From assembly GCA_013204555.1 (NCBI GenBank), contig JABMNO010000012.1, positions 1 to 64,000 of the forward strand: a stretch of 64,000 nucleotides of DNA. Reading direction: 5' to 3'. Under the pieces are notes generated by a model. The model was not told the origin of the DNA. It made no database searches and saw only the letters and a list, made by a program, of their open reading frames with translations. Source of the DNA: Chloroflexota bacterium. GTDB lineage: Bacteria; Chloroflexota; Dehalococcoidia; Lucifugimonadales; Lucifugimonadaceae. The number at the start of each line of letters is the position of its first letter. The first letter of the stretch is position 1. Shown here one piece after another: positions 51,264 through 60,894 of the stretch. Both the position numbers and the translations under genes were made by a program.

Positions 51264-54200
51264 ATGACGGCTAACCAACCAACACAAATGCCAATACGAA
51301 AAAAACAACATCGCAGCATAGGTGGATTCTCAGAATTGCTGGGCAATGCCCGGGAGGTTCTGGGATCGCCTCTACTTGATAGGAACGCGTACCCGGAAGC
51401 GATAGAGCGCAACAGCCGGGCGGCTGAGTCGCGTGCTGTTTACGGTGCGCCACGGACCGCTTATGCGGAGTTGCATTGCCACTCTAACTACTCGTTTCAG
51501 GAGGGCGCTTCGGATACGCAGGAGTTGCTTGAGCGGGCGCAGGAGCTGGGGTATCGGGCACTTGCGATTACCGATCACGACAACCTGTGCGGGGCGATGG
51601 AGTTCGCGCAGGCGGCGCGTGATGCTGGGATCAAGGCGATTACTGGTGTTGAGATAACGCTCATGGGTGGCTATCACCTCACCTTGCTGGCGGAGAACGC
51701 TGAGGGTTACAAGAACATCTCTCGCCTCACAACGCATGCTCATATGGATGCTGAGGATCGGAAAAAACCGGAACTGGACCCTGCCCTACTTTCTAAGCAC
51801 ACCAGAGGCGTTATTTGCCTCTCAGGCTGTCGGAAGGGTGAGATATCGACACTTGTGTTGAAGGGTGAGGTTGAACGCGCTACACAGGTGGCGCTGCAAT
51901 ACCGGGACTGGTTTGGGCCGGATAGCTTCTTCCTGGAGATACAGCAGAACCTGGTGAAGGACGACACACTTCGTAATCGGCTCATGGCTGGCATAGCAAC
52001 CGAGATCGGCGTGGGGATTGTTGCAACCAATAACACGCACTATCACGATGTTTCGCGCAGTCGGTTGAATGATGCGCTGGTTGCTATACAGCACAACAAG
52101 TCGATGGAGGAGTCGCACCGGGAGCGGCGGCCTAACGACCAGTTCTACCTGAAGCATCCGGACGAGATGGCGGCGCTGTTCCTCGAATATCCCGAAGCCA
52201 TCGCGAACACGGTGCGCATTGCTGAGCGGTGCAACCTGGAACTCACGACAGATGCGATCTACGAGTTTCCCGACTACGACGTACCCGATGGCCACACGCC
52301 GGCGACGTGGCTGCGGATGCTGTGCGAGGAGGCAGCTATCCGGAGGTACGGGGAGGTGACCACGGCGGTGAAGGAGCGGCTGGATGAGGAGATCCGGCTG
52401 CTGAGTATGCACGACCTCTGCGGCTTCATGCTCCAGTACTACGACATCATCAAGATCGCCCGCGAGGTGCAGGAGGAGCTTGGCCTTGTAGAGCCCGGAC
52501 TGCCACTGGAAGTCAATCCACCCGGCAGAGGACGCGGCTCGTCGGTGGCGATGCTGGTTGGTTACCTGATTGGCCTATCGCACATAGACCCGTTGCAGTT
52601 CGATCTGAAGCTGGATCGATTCCTTTCGGAAGAGCTTGGCTCTGTGCCTGATATCGATCTCGATTTCCCACGCGATATACGGGAGCAGTTGATTCTTAGG
52701 GTCCACGAGCGGTGGGGCTACGACCGTGCGGTGCTAACGGGGATGATCTCCACGTACCGCATCAAGGGCTGCATCCGGGATCTCGGCAAGGCGCTGGGCA
52801 TGCCTGTGGAGGATCTGGACAAGCTCACAAAGCGCATTGATGGCCATGCGCGCGTCAGTCAGCTTGGGCAGGAGCTCCAAGAGCTTCCGGAGTTCCGAGA
52901 TCGCGCAAACTCCCAGCAGTGGCGTGACCTGGTGGAACTTGCGCAGCAACTAAAAGGCTTCCCCAAGTATCTCGCTCAGCATCCCGGCGGCATGGTCCTG
53001 AGCGCACGGTCGCTGGCCGAAACCGTGCCGCTACAGAGGAGCGCTATCGAGGGCCGGTTCATCTGCCAGTGGGACAAGGACAGCATCGACGACGCCGGCT
53101 TCGTGAAGATCGACTTCCTGGCACTTGGCGCGCTATCGCAGATGAACGAGGTGATCAAGCTGATCGAACTGCATCGTGAAGAGCGGGTCGATCTTTCGCG
53201 CATCGATTTCACCGACCAGAAGGTCTATAAGTCGATTCACGAGGCCGACACAATTGGCGTCTTCCAGGTGGAATCAGCAGCGCAGATGCAGACGACGCCT
53301 CGCATACGTCCCAAAGACCTCAAAGAGATGGCGTGGGAGGTTGGTGCGGTTCGTCCCGGCGTTGGCGTGAACAACGGCGTGTCTACGCTCATCCGGCGCC
53401 ACACGGGGCTGGACCCGGACTGGCAGTATGATCACCCGCTTGAGCGTGAGGCGCTGGAGCGCACGCTGGGTGTTGTGCTCTACCAGGACCAGCTCATGGA
53501 GCTTGGCAAGTACGTTGCGGGCATGAGTGCGGCCGAGGCCGACCGCATGCGTCGGGCATTCAGCCGACGAAACGCCGATCAGCTTGTTCCAATGTGGCAC
53601 GAGAAGTTCATTGCCGGAGCGATGGCAAAGGACGTCCCACTTGATATCGCCGAGAAGATCTTCTCCAAGTTCCACGGTGAGTTCCAGTTCCCGGAGGCAC
53701 ACGCCTTCGCGTTTGGAGTCACGGCCTATCAGGCGGCATGGCTCAAGTACTACTACCCACTTGAGTTCTTCGTTGGCCTCTTCAACCAGCAACCAATGGG
53801 TTTCTACAACCTTGAGACGCTGAAAGAGGACGCACGGCGGCATGGCGTGGAAGTGCTGAACCCTGACGTGAACAGAAGCGATGAGAAGGCGGTTGTAGAG
53901 AACGGCAACCTGCGCCTCGGCGTTCGTCACGTGAGGCGAGTCCAGAAGGCCACATCGCAGGCGATTCTTGCCACACGAAGGCGATTCGGTGAGTTCGCAT
54001 CGATCTCAGACTTCATGATGCGAGCGGGTATCCAGCATGAGGCACTCGATAACCTGGCAGATGCCGGATTTTTCGATTCGCTTGATGAGGACCGGCGCTC
54101 AACGCGCTGGGAGATCGGCCTTAGATATCGGCCAATTGGCAGTCAACTTGGCTTCGACATGCCGGTGGAGCAGGACATGGTCGATCTGCCGGGCCAGTCG

Positions 54201-54599
54201 CCATTCGAGCTGATGGTTGGCGAGTACCGCACGATGGGGGTCTATCCGAAGGGCCATCTAATGGCAAAACTGCGCCCCGGCCTGCCCTCCTACATGGTGC
54301 GATCAGACCGCGTGCGCGACCTGCCGGACGGCACAGATGTGTGGGTTGGCGGCATCGTCATTCGCCGCCAGATGCCGCTTGCGAAGGCAGTTTTCATGAC
54401 GCTGGAGGACGAGTTCGGCCACTCACCGCTGGTCATCTGGCCCGCTACGTGGCAGCGGCTGAAGCGCATTGCCCGGGCGCCGGTGTTGCTGGCGCACGGA
54501 ACGGTTTCGCATCGTGAGGGAACTATCAACGTGGTGGTGAAGGATCTGAAGCCGATTGAGTCAGGGACGCCAACGCTGAAGACAAAGGACTGGGGTTAG
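51264..54599 (+). CDS. dnaE2: Error-prone DNA polymerase III alpha subunit
   Basis: A C-family polymerase of about 1111 residues. The N-terminal PHP domain reads YAELHCHSNYSFQEGASDTQ, then LAITDHDNLCGAMEFAQAAR. The polymerase core has the metal-binding acids in PDIDLDFPRDIREQLI, then SQHPGGMVLSARSLAE, and GLLYQDQ-like VLYQDQLMELGKYVAG. The C-terminal OB-fold region (PDGTDVWVGGIVIRRQMPLA) matches DnaE2 rather than the replicative DnaE. With ImuB it forms the mutasome that copies damaged DNA during the SOS response. No SOS box is visible directly in front, so control may differ from the divergent operon. ATG 51264 was preferred; the open frame upstream runs through repeat copy C. ATG 51288 is an alternative. 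Confidence 0.93.
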   Translation: MTANQPTQMPIRKKQHRSIGGFSELLGNAREVLGSPLLDRNAYPEAIERNSRAAESRAVYGAPRTAYAELHCHSNYSFQEGASDTQELLERAQELGYRALAITDHDNLCGAMEFAQAARDAGIKAITGVEITLMGGYHLTLLAENAEGYKNISRLTTHAHMDAEDRKKPELDPALLSKHTRGVICLSGCRKGEISTLVLKGEVERATQVALQYRDWFGPDSFFLEIQQNLVKDDTLRNRLMAGIATEIGVGIVATNNTHYHDVSRSRLNDALVAIQHNKSMEESHRERRPNDQFYLKHPDEMAALFLEYPEAIANTVRIAERCNLELTTDAIYEFPDYDVPDGHTPATWLRMLCEEAAIRRYGEVTTAVKERLDEEIRLLSMHDLCGFMLQYYDIIKIAREVQEELGLVEPGLPLEVNPPGRGRGSSVAMLVGYLIGLSHIDPLQFDLKLDRFLSEELGSVPDIDLDFPRDIREQLILRVHERWGYDRAVLTGMISTYRIKGCIRDLGKALGMPVEDLDKLTKRIDGHARVSQLGQELQELPEFRDRANSQQWRDLVELAQQLKGFPKYLAQHPGGMVLSARSLAETVPLQRSAIEGRFICQWDKDSIDDAGFVKIDFLALGALSQMNEVIKLIELHREERVDLSRIDFTDQKVYKSIHEADTIGVFQVESAAQMQTTPRIRPKDLKEMAWEVGAVRPGVGVNNGVSTLIRRHTGLDPDWQYDHPLEREALERTLGVVLYQDQLMELGKYVAGMSAAEADRMRRAFSRRNADQLVPMWHEKFIAGAMAKDVPLDIAEKIFSKFHGEFQFPEAHAFAFGVTAYQAAWLKYYYPLEFFVGLFNQQPMGFYNLETLKEDARRHGVEVLNPDVNRSDEKAVVENGNLRLGVRHVRRVQKATSQAILATRRRFGEFASISDFMMRAGIQHEALDNLADAGFFDSLDEDRRSTRWEIGLRYRPIGSQLGFDMPVEQDMVDLPGQSPFELMVGEYRTMGVYPKGHLMAKLRPGLPSYMVRSDRVRDLPDGTDVWVGGIVIRRQMPLAKAVFMTLEDEFGHSPLVIWPATWQRLKRIARAPVLLAHGTVSHREGTINVVVKDLKPIESGTPTLKTKDWG

Positions 54600-54674
54600 G
54601 TGCCTGCCGCATGGGCATTTCGGGGAGCCGGACGAGATCGTCGTTGGATGCGTCGTTATTCGGGTGCGTCGGAG

Positions 54675-54680
54675 TAATAT
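54675..54680 (+). promoter_or_regulatory. Conserved -10-like element of exporter 1
   Basis: GGAGTAATATCTGC precedes exporter 1. TAATAT is 45 bases from the TTG start and is followed by a conserved GGATGCAA. The same element lies at nearly the same distance before exporters 2 and 3. A -35 is not obvious. Confidence 0.45.
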
Positions 54681-54724
54681 CTGCGGATGCAAACGGACAT
54701 ACCACGACGGAGCGGCAGACGCTG

Positions 54725-56227
54725 TTGAGCGACAACCAAACCACCGCTGACGCCGTCTGGGATCCCGACGCGAACCCGGACGATAACTACAAGTGGAAAG
54801 CCTTCTCCGCTATTGGTATCGCGCTGGTCACGATGGTGATGAGTTTCTCCATTGTTTTCCTGGCTCTTTCTTCGATTTCGGACGACTTCGGCGTGACGCT
54901 GCGCGCTGTGTCCTGGGTTGTTATCGCGCAATCACTGACCATCAGCGCGGTAATGCTGCCACTTGGACGCGTGGCAGACATGGTGGGTCGAAAGAAGTTC
55001 CACCTGACCGGGATAGCGCTATTCGGCGGAGGAGCAATCTTCGCGGCGCTCTCCCCCACTCTCCCGATTCTAATATTGGCCCGCGTTGTGATGGCAGTTG
55101 GCAACTCAATGGGGCAATCCGTGGGAACAGCGATCATCATCTCGGTCTTCCCTACCGCCGAGCGGGGAAAGGGGCTTGGCGCACAGACCACAGCAGTTGC
55201 GGTGGGCAGCGCGGCCGGCCCGATCGTTGCCGGACTGCTTCTCCAGTTCCTGTCGTGGCGATACCTGTTTGTCTTCATGTCGATCCCAATCGCCATCGCG
55301 TTCGTGTGGGGATATTTCATTCTTGACGATAAGCGCATTGGTTCAGCCAGGTCGGATGCAGACCGACCACCCTACGATTGGCCTGGCGCTGCCCTTTCGG
55401 CCACCGGCATGATCGTGCTGGTGTTGACCATCAACAATCCACTTGCTGTTGGATGGCTTTCCCCGCTAATCATTGGTGGTTCGGTATTGACGGTGGGAAT
55501 ATTTGTCTGGTTCGTGAAGTGGGAATTGCGAACACCGGCGCCGATGCTGGATCTGCGGCTATTCAAGATCACAGTGTTCAAGTACGCAGTAGCTGCCCGT
55601 TATCTGGGTTTCATGAGTGTGTCGGCCACGTTCTTCATGATGCCAATCTTCCTGTTGAGCTTCCGTGGGATGAGCGAGGGTGCGACGGGAGCGGTGCTGT
55701 CTGTTGGTGCATTGGGCCTGGGAGTTTCGGCACAGGCAAGCGGAAGACTTTCCGATAGATTTGGGCACCGCTGGTTAACTGTGCTGGGAATGGTGATTCT
55801 CCTGGCCACATCTGTCTCGTTCTCCTTCTTTACTCGCACCACTCCAGTATGGCTAATAATGCTGGTCCTGTTCGCCAATGGCGCGGGCATAGGGATGTGG
55901 AACGTCCCCAACAACAGCGCCACAATGGGGGCAGTGCCTCGCTCTGCCTACGGGGTGGTCAGCGCCTTCGTAAACCTCGTCCGCAACGTGGGAAGTGTTG
56001 TCGGTCAGGCGGTAATTGCTGCTGTGGTAGTGGGTGTGATGGTCAGTCGTGGATTCGATATCCCTCTCAGCGAAATCGAGTCTACGCTCGGTGCTGCCGA
56101 TGCATTCATCGATGGCTGGCGAATCGCCTACATCGTGGTTACCGCAGTTGGCGTGCTGGCAACGATTGCGGCAGTCCTCACACGGCCCAGCGATAGCCCA
56201 ATTGGAATCCCGGCTGATTCCAAATAG
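54725..56227 (+). CDS. MFS exporter of the DHA2 (14-helix) family, copy 1
   Basis: A 500-residue drug:proton antiporter-type transporter. About 14 membrane helices are visible. MFS motif A lies in PLGRVADMVGRKKFHLTG, and motif C-like GSAAGPIVAGLLLQF is in helix 5. A short cytoplasmic leader has WDPDANPDDNYKWKAFSAIG, which is common to all three copies. TTG 54725 was chosen because the other copies start in the same way (TTGA(G/A)C) and the three then have lengths of 500, 494 and 493. Longer upstream reading would add 38 non-conserved residues. Substrates of the family are lipophilic cations, drugs or fatty acids. It may export the products handled by neighbouring acetyltransferases, but that is speculation. 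Confidence 0.88.
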   Translation: MSDNQTTADAVWDPDANPDDNYKWKAFSAIGIALVTMVMSFSIVFLALSSISDDFGVTLRAVSWVVIAQSLTISAVMLPLGRVADMVGRKKFHLTGIALFGGGAIFAALSPTLPILILARVVMAVGNSMGQSVGTAIIISVFPTAERGKGLGAQTTAVAVGSAAGPIVAGLLLQFLSWRYLFVFMSIPIAIAFVWGYFILDDKRIGSARSDADRPPYDWPGAALSATGMIVLVLTINNPLAVGWLSPLIIGGSVLTVGIFVWFVKWELRTPAPMLDLRLFKITVFKYAVAARYLGFMSVSATFFMMPIFLLSFRGMSEGATGAVLSVGALGLGVSAQASGRLSDRFGHRWLTVLGMVILLATSVSFSFFTRTTPVWLIMLVLFANGAGIGMWNVPNNSATMGAVPRSAYGVVSAFVNLVRNVGSVVGQAVIAAVVVGVMVSRGFDIPLSEIESTLGAADAFIDGWRIAYIVVTAVGVLATIAAVLTRPSDSPIGIPADSK

Positions 56228-56241
56228 GGATCGCACGGGAG

Positions 56242-56247
56242 TAATAT
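56242..56247 (+). promoter_or_regulatory. Conserved -10-like element of exporter 2
   Basis: GGGAGTAATATCTGCCGAAT lies 49 bases before the TTG of exporter 2 and is nearly the same as the element before exporter 1. It starts only 14 bases after the stop of exporter 1, so the second gene probably has its own promoter. Confidence 0.45.
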
Positions 56248-56295
56248 CTGCCGAATGCAATTGAAGCAACTCATCCGCGTTAAGTGCGGACGCCG

Positions 56296-57780
56296 TTGAA
56301 CAGCACCGCCACTTCGACCCCGGTGGCCTGGGATCCGGATACCGAGCCGGACAAGAACTACAAATGGAAGGCCTTCTCTGCCATAGGCCTGTCCATGTTC
56401 ACGATGGTGATGAGCTTCTCCATCGTGTTCGTGTCGCTATCGGCAATTGCTGACGACTACGGAGTGACTTTGCGGGCCGTTACGTGGGTAGTGGTTTCGC
56501 AGTCGTTGACTATCAGCGCAATCATGCTTCCACTGGGCCGTGTCGCGGACATGGTTGGCAGGAAGAGATTCCACCTGACCGGGCAGTTGATATTCATTGG
56601 CGGCGCAATTTTCGCGGTGTTCTCGCCAAGTCTGGGAGTACTGATCATCGCCCGAATCGTCATGGCGGTCGGTAGTTCGGCGGGACAGGCGGTTGGAACA
56701 GCCATGACTATCTCCGTCTTCCCGTCTAACGAGCGAGGAAAGGCGATCGGCAGTCAGACGACAGCGGTCGCAATTGGTGCGGCGACCGGGCCGATCGTTG
56801 GCGGATTGCTGCTCCAGTGGTTCCCATGGCAGTCGCTATTCATCTTCATGGCGATACCAACCGGGATCGCGTTCTTCATGGGTCTGTTCATTCTGGATGA
56901 GTCGCGGGTTAGTCAAAAGACACAGGGGAAACGACCGAAGTTCGACTGGATTGGTGCGATTCTTTCCGGCGCGAGCGTGGTCGTGCTTGTCGTGACCATC
57001 AACAACCCGTTCGCTGTGGCCTGGATTTCGCCACTGGTCGTCGGAGGTGCGATGCTGGTTGTGGCCCTGCTTGTGGGATTCGTCGCGTGGGAGTTGCGCA
57101 ATCCCGCTCCGATGCTGGATCTCCGGATGTTCCAGGAGCGAATATTCAGGCTGGCCGTGGCGACGCGCTGGATTGGATTCATGGGCACCACGGCCACGCA
57201 GTTCATGATGCCAATCTTCTTGATCAGCTTCCGTGGGTTCAGCGAGGGACTGGCCGGGGCGGTGCTGTTCATGAGCGCTCTGGGGATGGCGATTGCTGCT
57301 CAGGCAAGCGGGCGACTTGCAGATGCTTATGGACCGCGCAGATTCGCTGTGTTGGGGTTCATGGTCATAATTGTCACCGCCCTGGCGTTCTCTACAGTGG
57401 ACGGTGGCACGCCCATCTCGATCATCATGGCCATCATGTTTGTGAATGGCATTGGCATGGGGTTGTGGAATGTGCCCAACAACTCAATCATCATGGGCAC
57501 TATTCCACGAGCACGGCTTGGTGTTATTAGCGCTCTGACAAATCTCACGCGCAACATTGGGAACGTGACTGGTCAGGCGATCGCTTCCGCGATTGTGGTT
57601 GGCATCATGGCAGCCGACGGATTTGATATTCCCCTCAGCGAGATCGCTGATACGGCCGGCGCGGGCGACGCTTTCCTCAGCGGCTGGAAGGTGACTTACT
57701 TCGCTGTGGTTGGGTTCGCTGTGGTCGGTGGCGCACTGGCGTTCGTCACCAAACCGGAGATGGCCAAACCGGGCGAGTAG
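56296..57780 (+). CDS. MFS exporter of the DHA2 family, copy 2
   Basis: A 494-residue paralog of the previous gene, very similar throughout: WDPDTEPDKNYKWKAFSAIG, LGRVADMVGRKRFHLTGQLI, SNERGKAIGSQTTAVAIGAA, GIGMGLWNVPNNSIIMGTIP. It is closer to copy 3 than to copy 1 in the loop after helix 6 (SQKTQGKRPKFDWIGAILSG versus SQRTQGKRPPYDWIGAFLSA). TTG 56296 is preferred from alignment with the other starts; a GTG at 56284 is an alternative. As the helices are complete, all three copies should be active. Divergence between copies suggests different substrates. Confidence 0.87.
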   Translation: MNSTATSTPVAWDPDTEPDKNYKWKAFSAIGLSMFTMVMSFSIVFVSLSAIADDYGVTLRAVTWVVVSQSLTISAIMLPLGRVADMVGRKRFHLTGQLIFIGGAIFAVFSPSLGVLIIARIVMAVGSSAGQAVGTAMTISVFPSNERGKAIGSQTTAVAIGAATGPIVGGLLLQWFPWQSLFIFMAIPTGIAFFMGLFILDESRVSQKTQGKRPKFDWIGAILSGASVVVLVVTINNPFAVAWISPLVVGGAMLVVALLVGFVAWELRNPAPMLDLRMFQERIFRLAVATRWIGFMGTTATQFMMPIFLISFRGFSEGLAGAVLFMSALGMAIAAQASGRLADAYGPRRFAVLGFMVIIVTALAFSTVDGGTPISIIMAIMFVNGIGMGLWNVPNNSIIMGTIPRARLGVISALTNLTRNIGNVTGQAIASAIVVGIMAADGFDIPLSEIADTAGAGDAFLSGWKVTYFAVVGFAVVGGALAFVTKPEMAKPGE

Positions 57781-57783
57781 AAT
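57778..57783 (+). promoter_or_regulatory. Conserved -10-like element of exporter 3
   Basis: TAGAATCGCCGAATGCA overlaps the stop codon of exporter 2 and lies 48 bases before the TTG of exporter 3. It aligns with TAATATCTGCCGAATGCA of exporter 2. Confidence 0.4.
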
Positions 57784-57830
57784 CGCCGAATGCATGTGGA
57801 CCACTATGTTTGCCATGATGGCAGACTCTG

Positions 57831-59312
57831 TTGAGCAACGCCCCCTCTCCGACTCCAGTCGCGTGGGATCCTGACGCCGACTTCAGTAACTACAAATGGA
57901 AGGCGTTCGGCGCCATCGGAGTTTCGTTCGTCACTATGGTGATGAGCATGTCGATGGTGTTCGTTGCGCTTTCCGCCATCGCAGATGACTTTGGCGTAAG
58001 CCTACGAGCCGTATCGTGGGTAGTAATCGCCCAGGCGCTGACCATCAGCGCAATCATGCTGCCGATGGGGCGTGTCGCTGACATCATTGGCCGGAAGCGT
58101 ATCCACCTCATTGGGCTGACCCTGTTTGGTGGTGGAGCTTTATTTGCGGCGTTCTCGCCAACCCTGGGAATCCTCATTGTGGCGAGAGTCATCATGGCAA
58201 TCGGAAACGCCATGGGGCAGTCGGTGGGAACAGCGATGGTCGTTTCAGTCTTTCCCTCGAACGAGCGCGGAAAGGCGATTGGGAGTCAGACCACCGCTGT
58301 GGCGCTGGGCGGCGCAACAGGGCCGGTGATAGCCGGATTGATGTTGCAGTGGTTTGAGTGGCAATCGTTATTCATTTTTATCGCGATTCCAATTACGATC
58401 GCGTTTTTCGTTGGCCTGTTTGTGCTGGATGAAGACCGGGTGAGCCAACGAACTCAGGGTAAGCGACCTCCATATGACTGGATTGGAGCGTTCCTCTCAG
58501 CGACCGCCGTGGTATTGCTGGTGCTTACGATCAATAACCCACTGGGAGTTGGCTGGCTGTCGCCACTGATCGTTGGCGGATTCATTGGATTTGCGGTGCT
58601 CATGGGCGGCTTCATCAAGTGGGAGCTCCGCAACCCCTCGCCAATGCTGGAACTGCGGATGTTCAATAACACCGTGTTTACCATGGCCGTGACAACCAGA
58701 CTCATCGGATTCATGGGGACCACCGCAACCAGGTTCATGATGCCGGTCTACCTGATCAGTTTCCGAGGATTGGGCGAGGGCGCGACCGGGGGGATCCTCT
58801 TTCTGGCGTCTCTTGGCATGGGGATAGCGGCTCAGAGTGGTGGCCGGCTCGCCGATAGGTTCGGAGCCAGGCCGTTCACGATCATTGGGTTCATTGCTTT
58901 GTTTGCGACCGCGGCCAGCTTCGCGTTTATGAACGCGGAGACGCCCTTCTGGATCGTCATGATTGTGCTGTTCATAAACGGTCTGGCAATGGGAATGTGG
59001 AGCGTTCCAAATAACACAGTAATTCTGAACGCCGTTTCAAGCGCTCAGTTTGGTGTGGTTGGTGCGCTAACTAACCTGGCGCGCAACGTCGGCAACGTGG
59101 TTGGACAGGCGATTGCCGCCGCCATCGTGGTGGGCGTGATGACCTCACAGGGATTTGATATCCCGTTGAATGAAATCGACACCGTCGTGGGAGCGTCCCA
59201 GGCGTTCATCGATGGTTGGAAAGTTGCCTACTTCGCCGTCACAGGATTCACGCTTGTTGGACTTCTGCTGGCGATACTGACGCGGCCCGGCAAGAGAGTT
59301 GAAGATGCGTGA
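57831..59312 (+). CDS. MFS exporter of the DHA2 family, copy 3
   Basis: A 493-residue transporter, the third in the tandem set. Its leader is the shortest (SNAPSPTPVAWDPDADFSNY). It has MGRVADIIGRKRIHLIGLTL, SNERGKAIGSQTTAVALGGA and LFINGLAMGMWSVPNNTVIL in the expected places, and ends with a helix and RPGKRVEDA. The TTG at 57831 is the only start that fits the copies. The gene overlaps the start of the acetyltransferase gene by 8 bases (ATG 59305 lies before its stop), so the two are cotranslated. That link makes a resistance role plausible: export plus acetylation of a toxic compound. The substrate is unknown. Confidence 0.88.
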   Translation: MSNAPSPTPVAWDPDADFSNYKWKAFGAIGVSFVTMVMSMSMVFVALSAIADDFGVSLRAVSWVVIAQALTISAIMLPMGRVADIIGRKRIHLIGLTLFGGGALFAAFSPTLGILIVARVIMAIGNAMGQSVGTAMVVSVFPSNERGKAIGSQTTAVALGGATGPVIAGLMLQWFEWQSLFIFIAIPITIAFFVGLFVLDEDRVSQRTQGKRPPYDWIGAFLSATAVVLLVLTINNPLGVGWLSPLIVGGFIGFAVLMGGFIKWELRNPSPMLELRMFNNTVFTMAVTTRLIGFMGTTATRFMMPVYLISFRGLGEGATGGILFLASLGMGIAAQSGGRLADRFGARPFTIIGFIALFATAASFAFMNAETPFWIVMIVLFINGLAMGMWSVPNNTVILNAVSSAQFGVVGALTNLARNVGNVVGQAIAAAIVVGVMTSQGFDIPLNEIDTVVGASQAFIDGWKVAYFAVTGFTLVGLLLAILTRPGKRVEDA

Positions 59313-59925
59313 GCCTGTGGGAGTGTCGTCGACCGCGATAATTCGACTTGCCACTGTTGACGACGCCGGTGCGGTAGTCGCTATTTATGGACCAATTGTG
59401 CGTGACACGATGATTTCGTTTGAGGAGTCAGCTCCAACAGAAGCCGAGATCGCTTCCAGAATCGAAGACACGCTCTCGTTCGCGCCCTGGCTGGTCTGTG
59501 AGATAGATGGCGCGATTGTGGGTTACTGCTACGCCCGCAAATTCAAGGAGCGTGCGGCCTACCGATGGGCGGTGGAGATAAGCACCTATCTGACTGATGG
59601 ATATCGCGGTAAACACATTGGTCGCGCGCTGGTTACATCGATGCTCGCTGCGCTGAAGGTCCAGCGATTCACCCAGGTTTTCGGAGCGATTGCTCTGCCA
59701 AATCCGCCCAGCGTCAGGATGTTTGAGTCGTTTGGCGCCCAGCACATCGGTACGCAGAAGAACGTTGGATACAAGGCGGGACGTTGGGTTGACGTGGGCT
59801 ACTGGCAGTTGGAACTCACGCTACCGCCTGAGCGGCCTGATTCGCCAATGCCAATGTCAGAGGCGGTCCGCAACTTGGACTTCGTGGCCGCAATCAGATC
59901 GGGTTCCGAACTGCTACAAAGGTAG
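59305..59925 (+). CDS. PAT-like GNAT acetyltransferase
   Basis: A 206-residue N-acetyltransferase close to the phosphinothricin acetyltransferase group. It shows STAIIRLATVDDAGAVVAIY, then DTMISFEESAPTEAEIASRI, the acetyl-CoA loop in YLTDGYRGKHIGRALVTSML and PNPPSVRMFESFGAQHIGTQ near the end. PAT enzymes acetylate amino acids such as phosphinothricin or methionine sulfoximine; several relatives act on amino acids in general. A C-terminal extension of about 30 residues follows the domain. It is coupled to exporter 3 by overlap. TTG 59299 would add two residues. Confidence 0.85.
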   Translation: MREPVGVSSTAIIRLATVDDAGAVVAIYGPIVRDTMISFEESAPTEAEIASRIEDTLSFAPWLVCEIDGAIVGYCYARKFKERAAYRWAVEISTYLTDGYRGKHIGRALVTSMLAALKVQRFTQVFGAIALPNPPSVRMFESFGAQHIGTQKNVGYKAGRWVDVGYWQLELTLPPERPDSPMPMSEAVRNLDFVAAIRSGSELLQR

Positions 59926-59985
59926 CCGTGCGGTGATAAAGTTTCGGTCCACTCCCACTCCAGTTTGAGCCAATCAGGACCATTC

Positions 59986-60726
59986 ATGCCAATTCGACGA
60001 CGCAGCCACCAGTCAAATATCTCTCCGATGCCCGGGGGGACCATGTACGACATGATGGGCGCTGCTCACGGGTCCAAGATGATGACGGTTGGCGATCTGA
60101 CGATGGAACCCGGCACCACGTCGGTTTACCACATTCACCCCAATACAGAAGAATCGATTTACGTTGCCGAGGGTGAGGCAGAGTTTCGGTTGGACGGACA
60201 CAAGTTCCGAGCAAAATCCGGCGACTGCGTTGTAGCTCGGCGCGGACTGGGCCATGGCATCGCTAACGTTGGCGACACGCCGGCCCGATTCATCGTTATG
60301 TATCCAACCGCCTCTCCAGAGAGAGAAGTGGCGTCTGAGCCTGAGTGGATAGATGCTGCGCCAGATGTGGGCGTGTTCTTCAGGGACAAGGTTGAGTCAT
60401 TCGAATTCATGCCCGGGGTATCCCGTTATGACATGGTGGGCGACTTTCTTGGCGCCGAGTCATCCTACTTCTCTGAACTGACCTTCAACCCTGGTGCGAT
60501 AGCTCCAAATCACTTCCACCCAGCGCATGAGGAGTCGATGTTCTGTATCGAAGGCGAGCTGGGCGCTGTTTACGATAAAAAGGACGATATTGCCCTCCAC
60601 GCTGGTGATCTGTTCCTCTGTGAACCTAAGGTCAGACATGGGATATTCAACCCAACGGGCAAATTAGCCAGACTGCTCGCACTACACCCGGTGTTGAACC
60701 CCCCGCCCCGCGTAGACGTCGAGTAG
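59986..60726 (+). CDS. Bicupin protein
   Basis: A 246-residue protein with two cupin barrels. The first has the motif VYHIHPNTEESIYVAEGEAE with G-D-C-V-V and GHGIANVG. The second has PNHFHPAHEESMFCIEGELG and GDLFLCEPKVRHGIFNP. Each has the H-x-H plus Glu and His metal site, so two metal ions are likely. Bicupins include oxalate decarboxylases and ring-cleaving dioxygenases, but many bind small sugars or acids; the reaction here cannot be named. ATG 59986 was chosen as the domain begins just after; a TTG at 59965 is possible. It stands between the acetyltransferase and Eis-like genes with the same direction. Confidence 0.83.
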   Translation: MPIRRRSHQSNISPMPGGTMYDMMGAAHGSKMMTVGDLTMEPGTTSVYHIHPNTEESIYVAEGEAEFRLDGHKFRAKSGDCVVARRGLGHGIANVGDTPARFIVMYPTASPEREVASEPEWIDAAPDVGVFFRDKVESFEFMPGVSRYDMVGDFLGAESSYFSELTFNPGAIAPNHFHPAHEESMFCIEGELGAVYDKKDDIALHAGDLFLCEPKVRHGIFNPTGKLARLLALHPVLNPPPRVDVE

Positions 60727-60894
60727 ACCGCGCCGCACTAAGGCGCAGGCGTGAGACCGTAGTCCTCGCTGCCTCTGGCCGAATCGTTGAGAACGCGTCC
60801 ACCGCGGTTGCCACAGCAGATGGCATGTTCGACCGGTCGTCTTTGCCATGGGGTCCGGCTGTTGAGCCTCATATCTAAATTCAGTGAGTACCGC

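Noticed and set aside
54787-55338. Long open frames on both strands inside exporter 1 (177 and 183 residues)
   Set aside because: They are shadows of the hydrophobic codons of the transporter; similar frames appear in copies 2 and 3.
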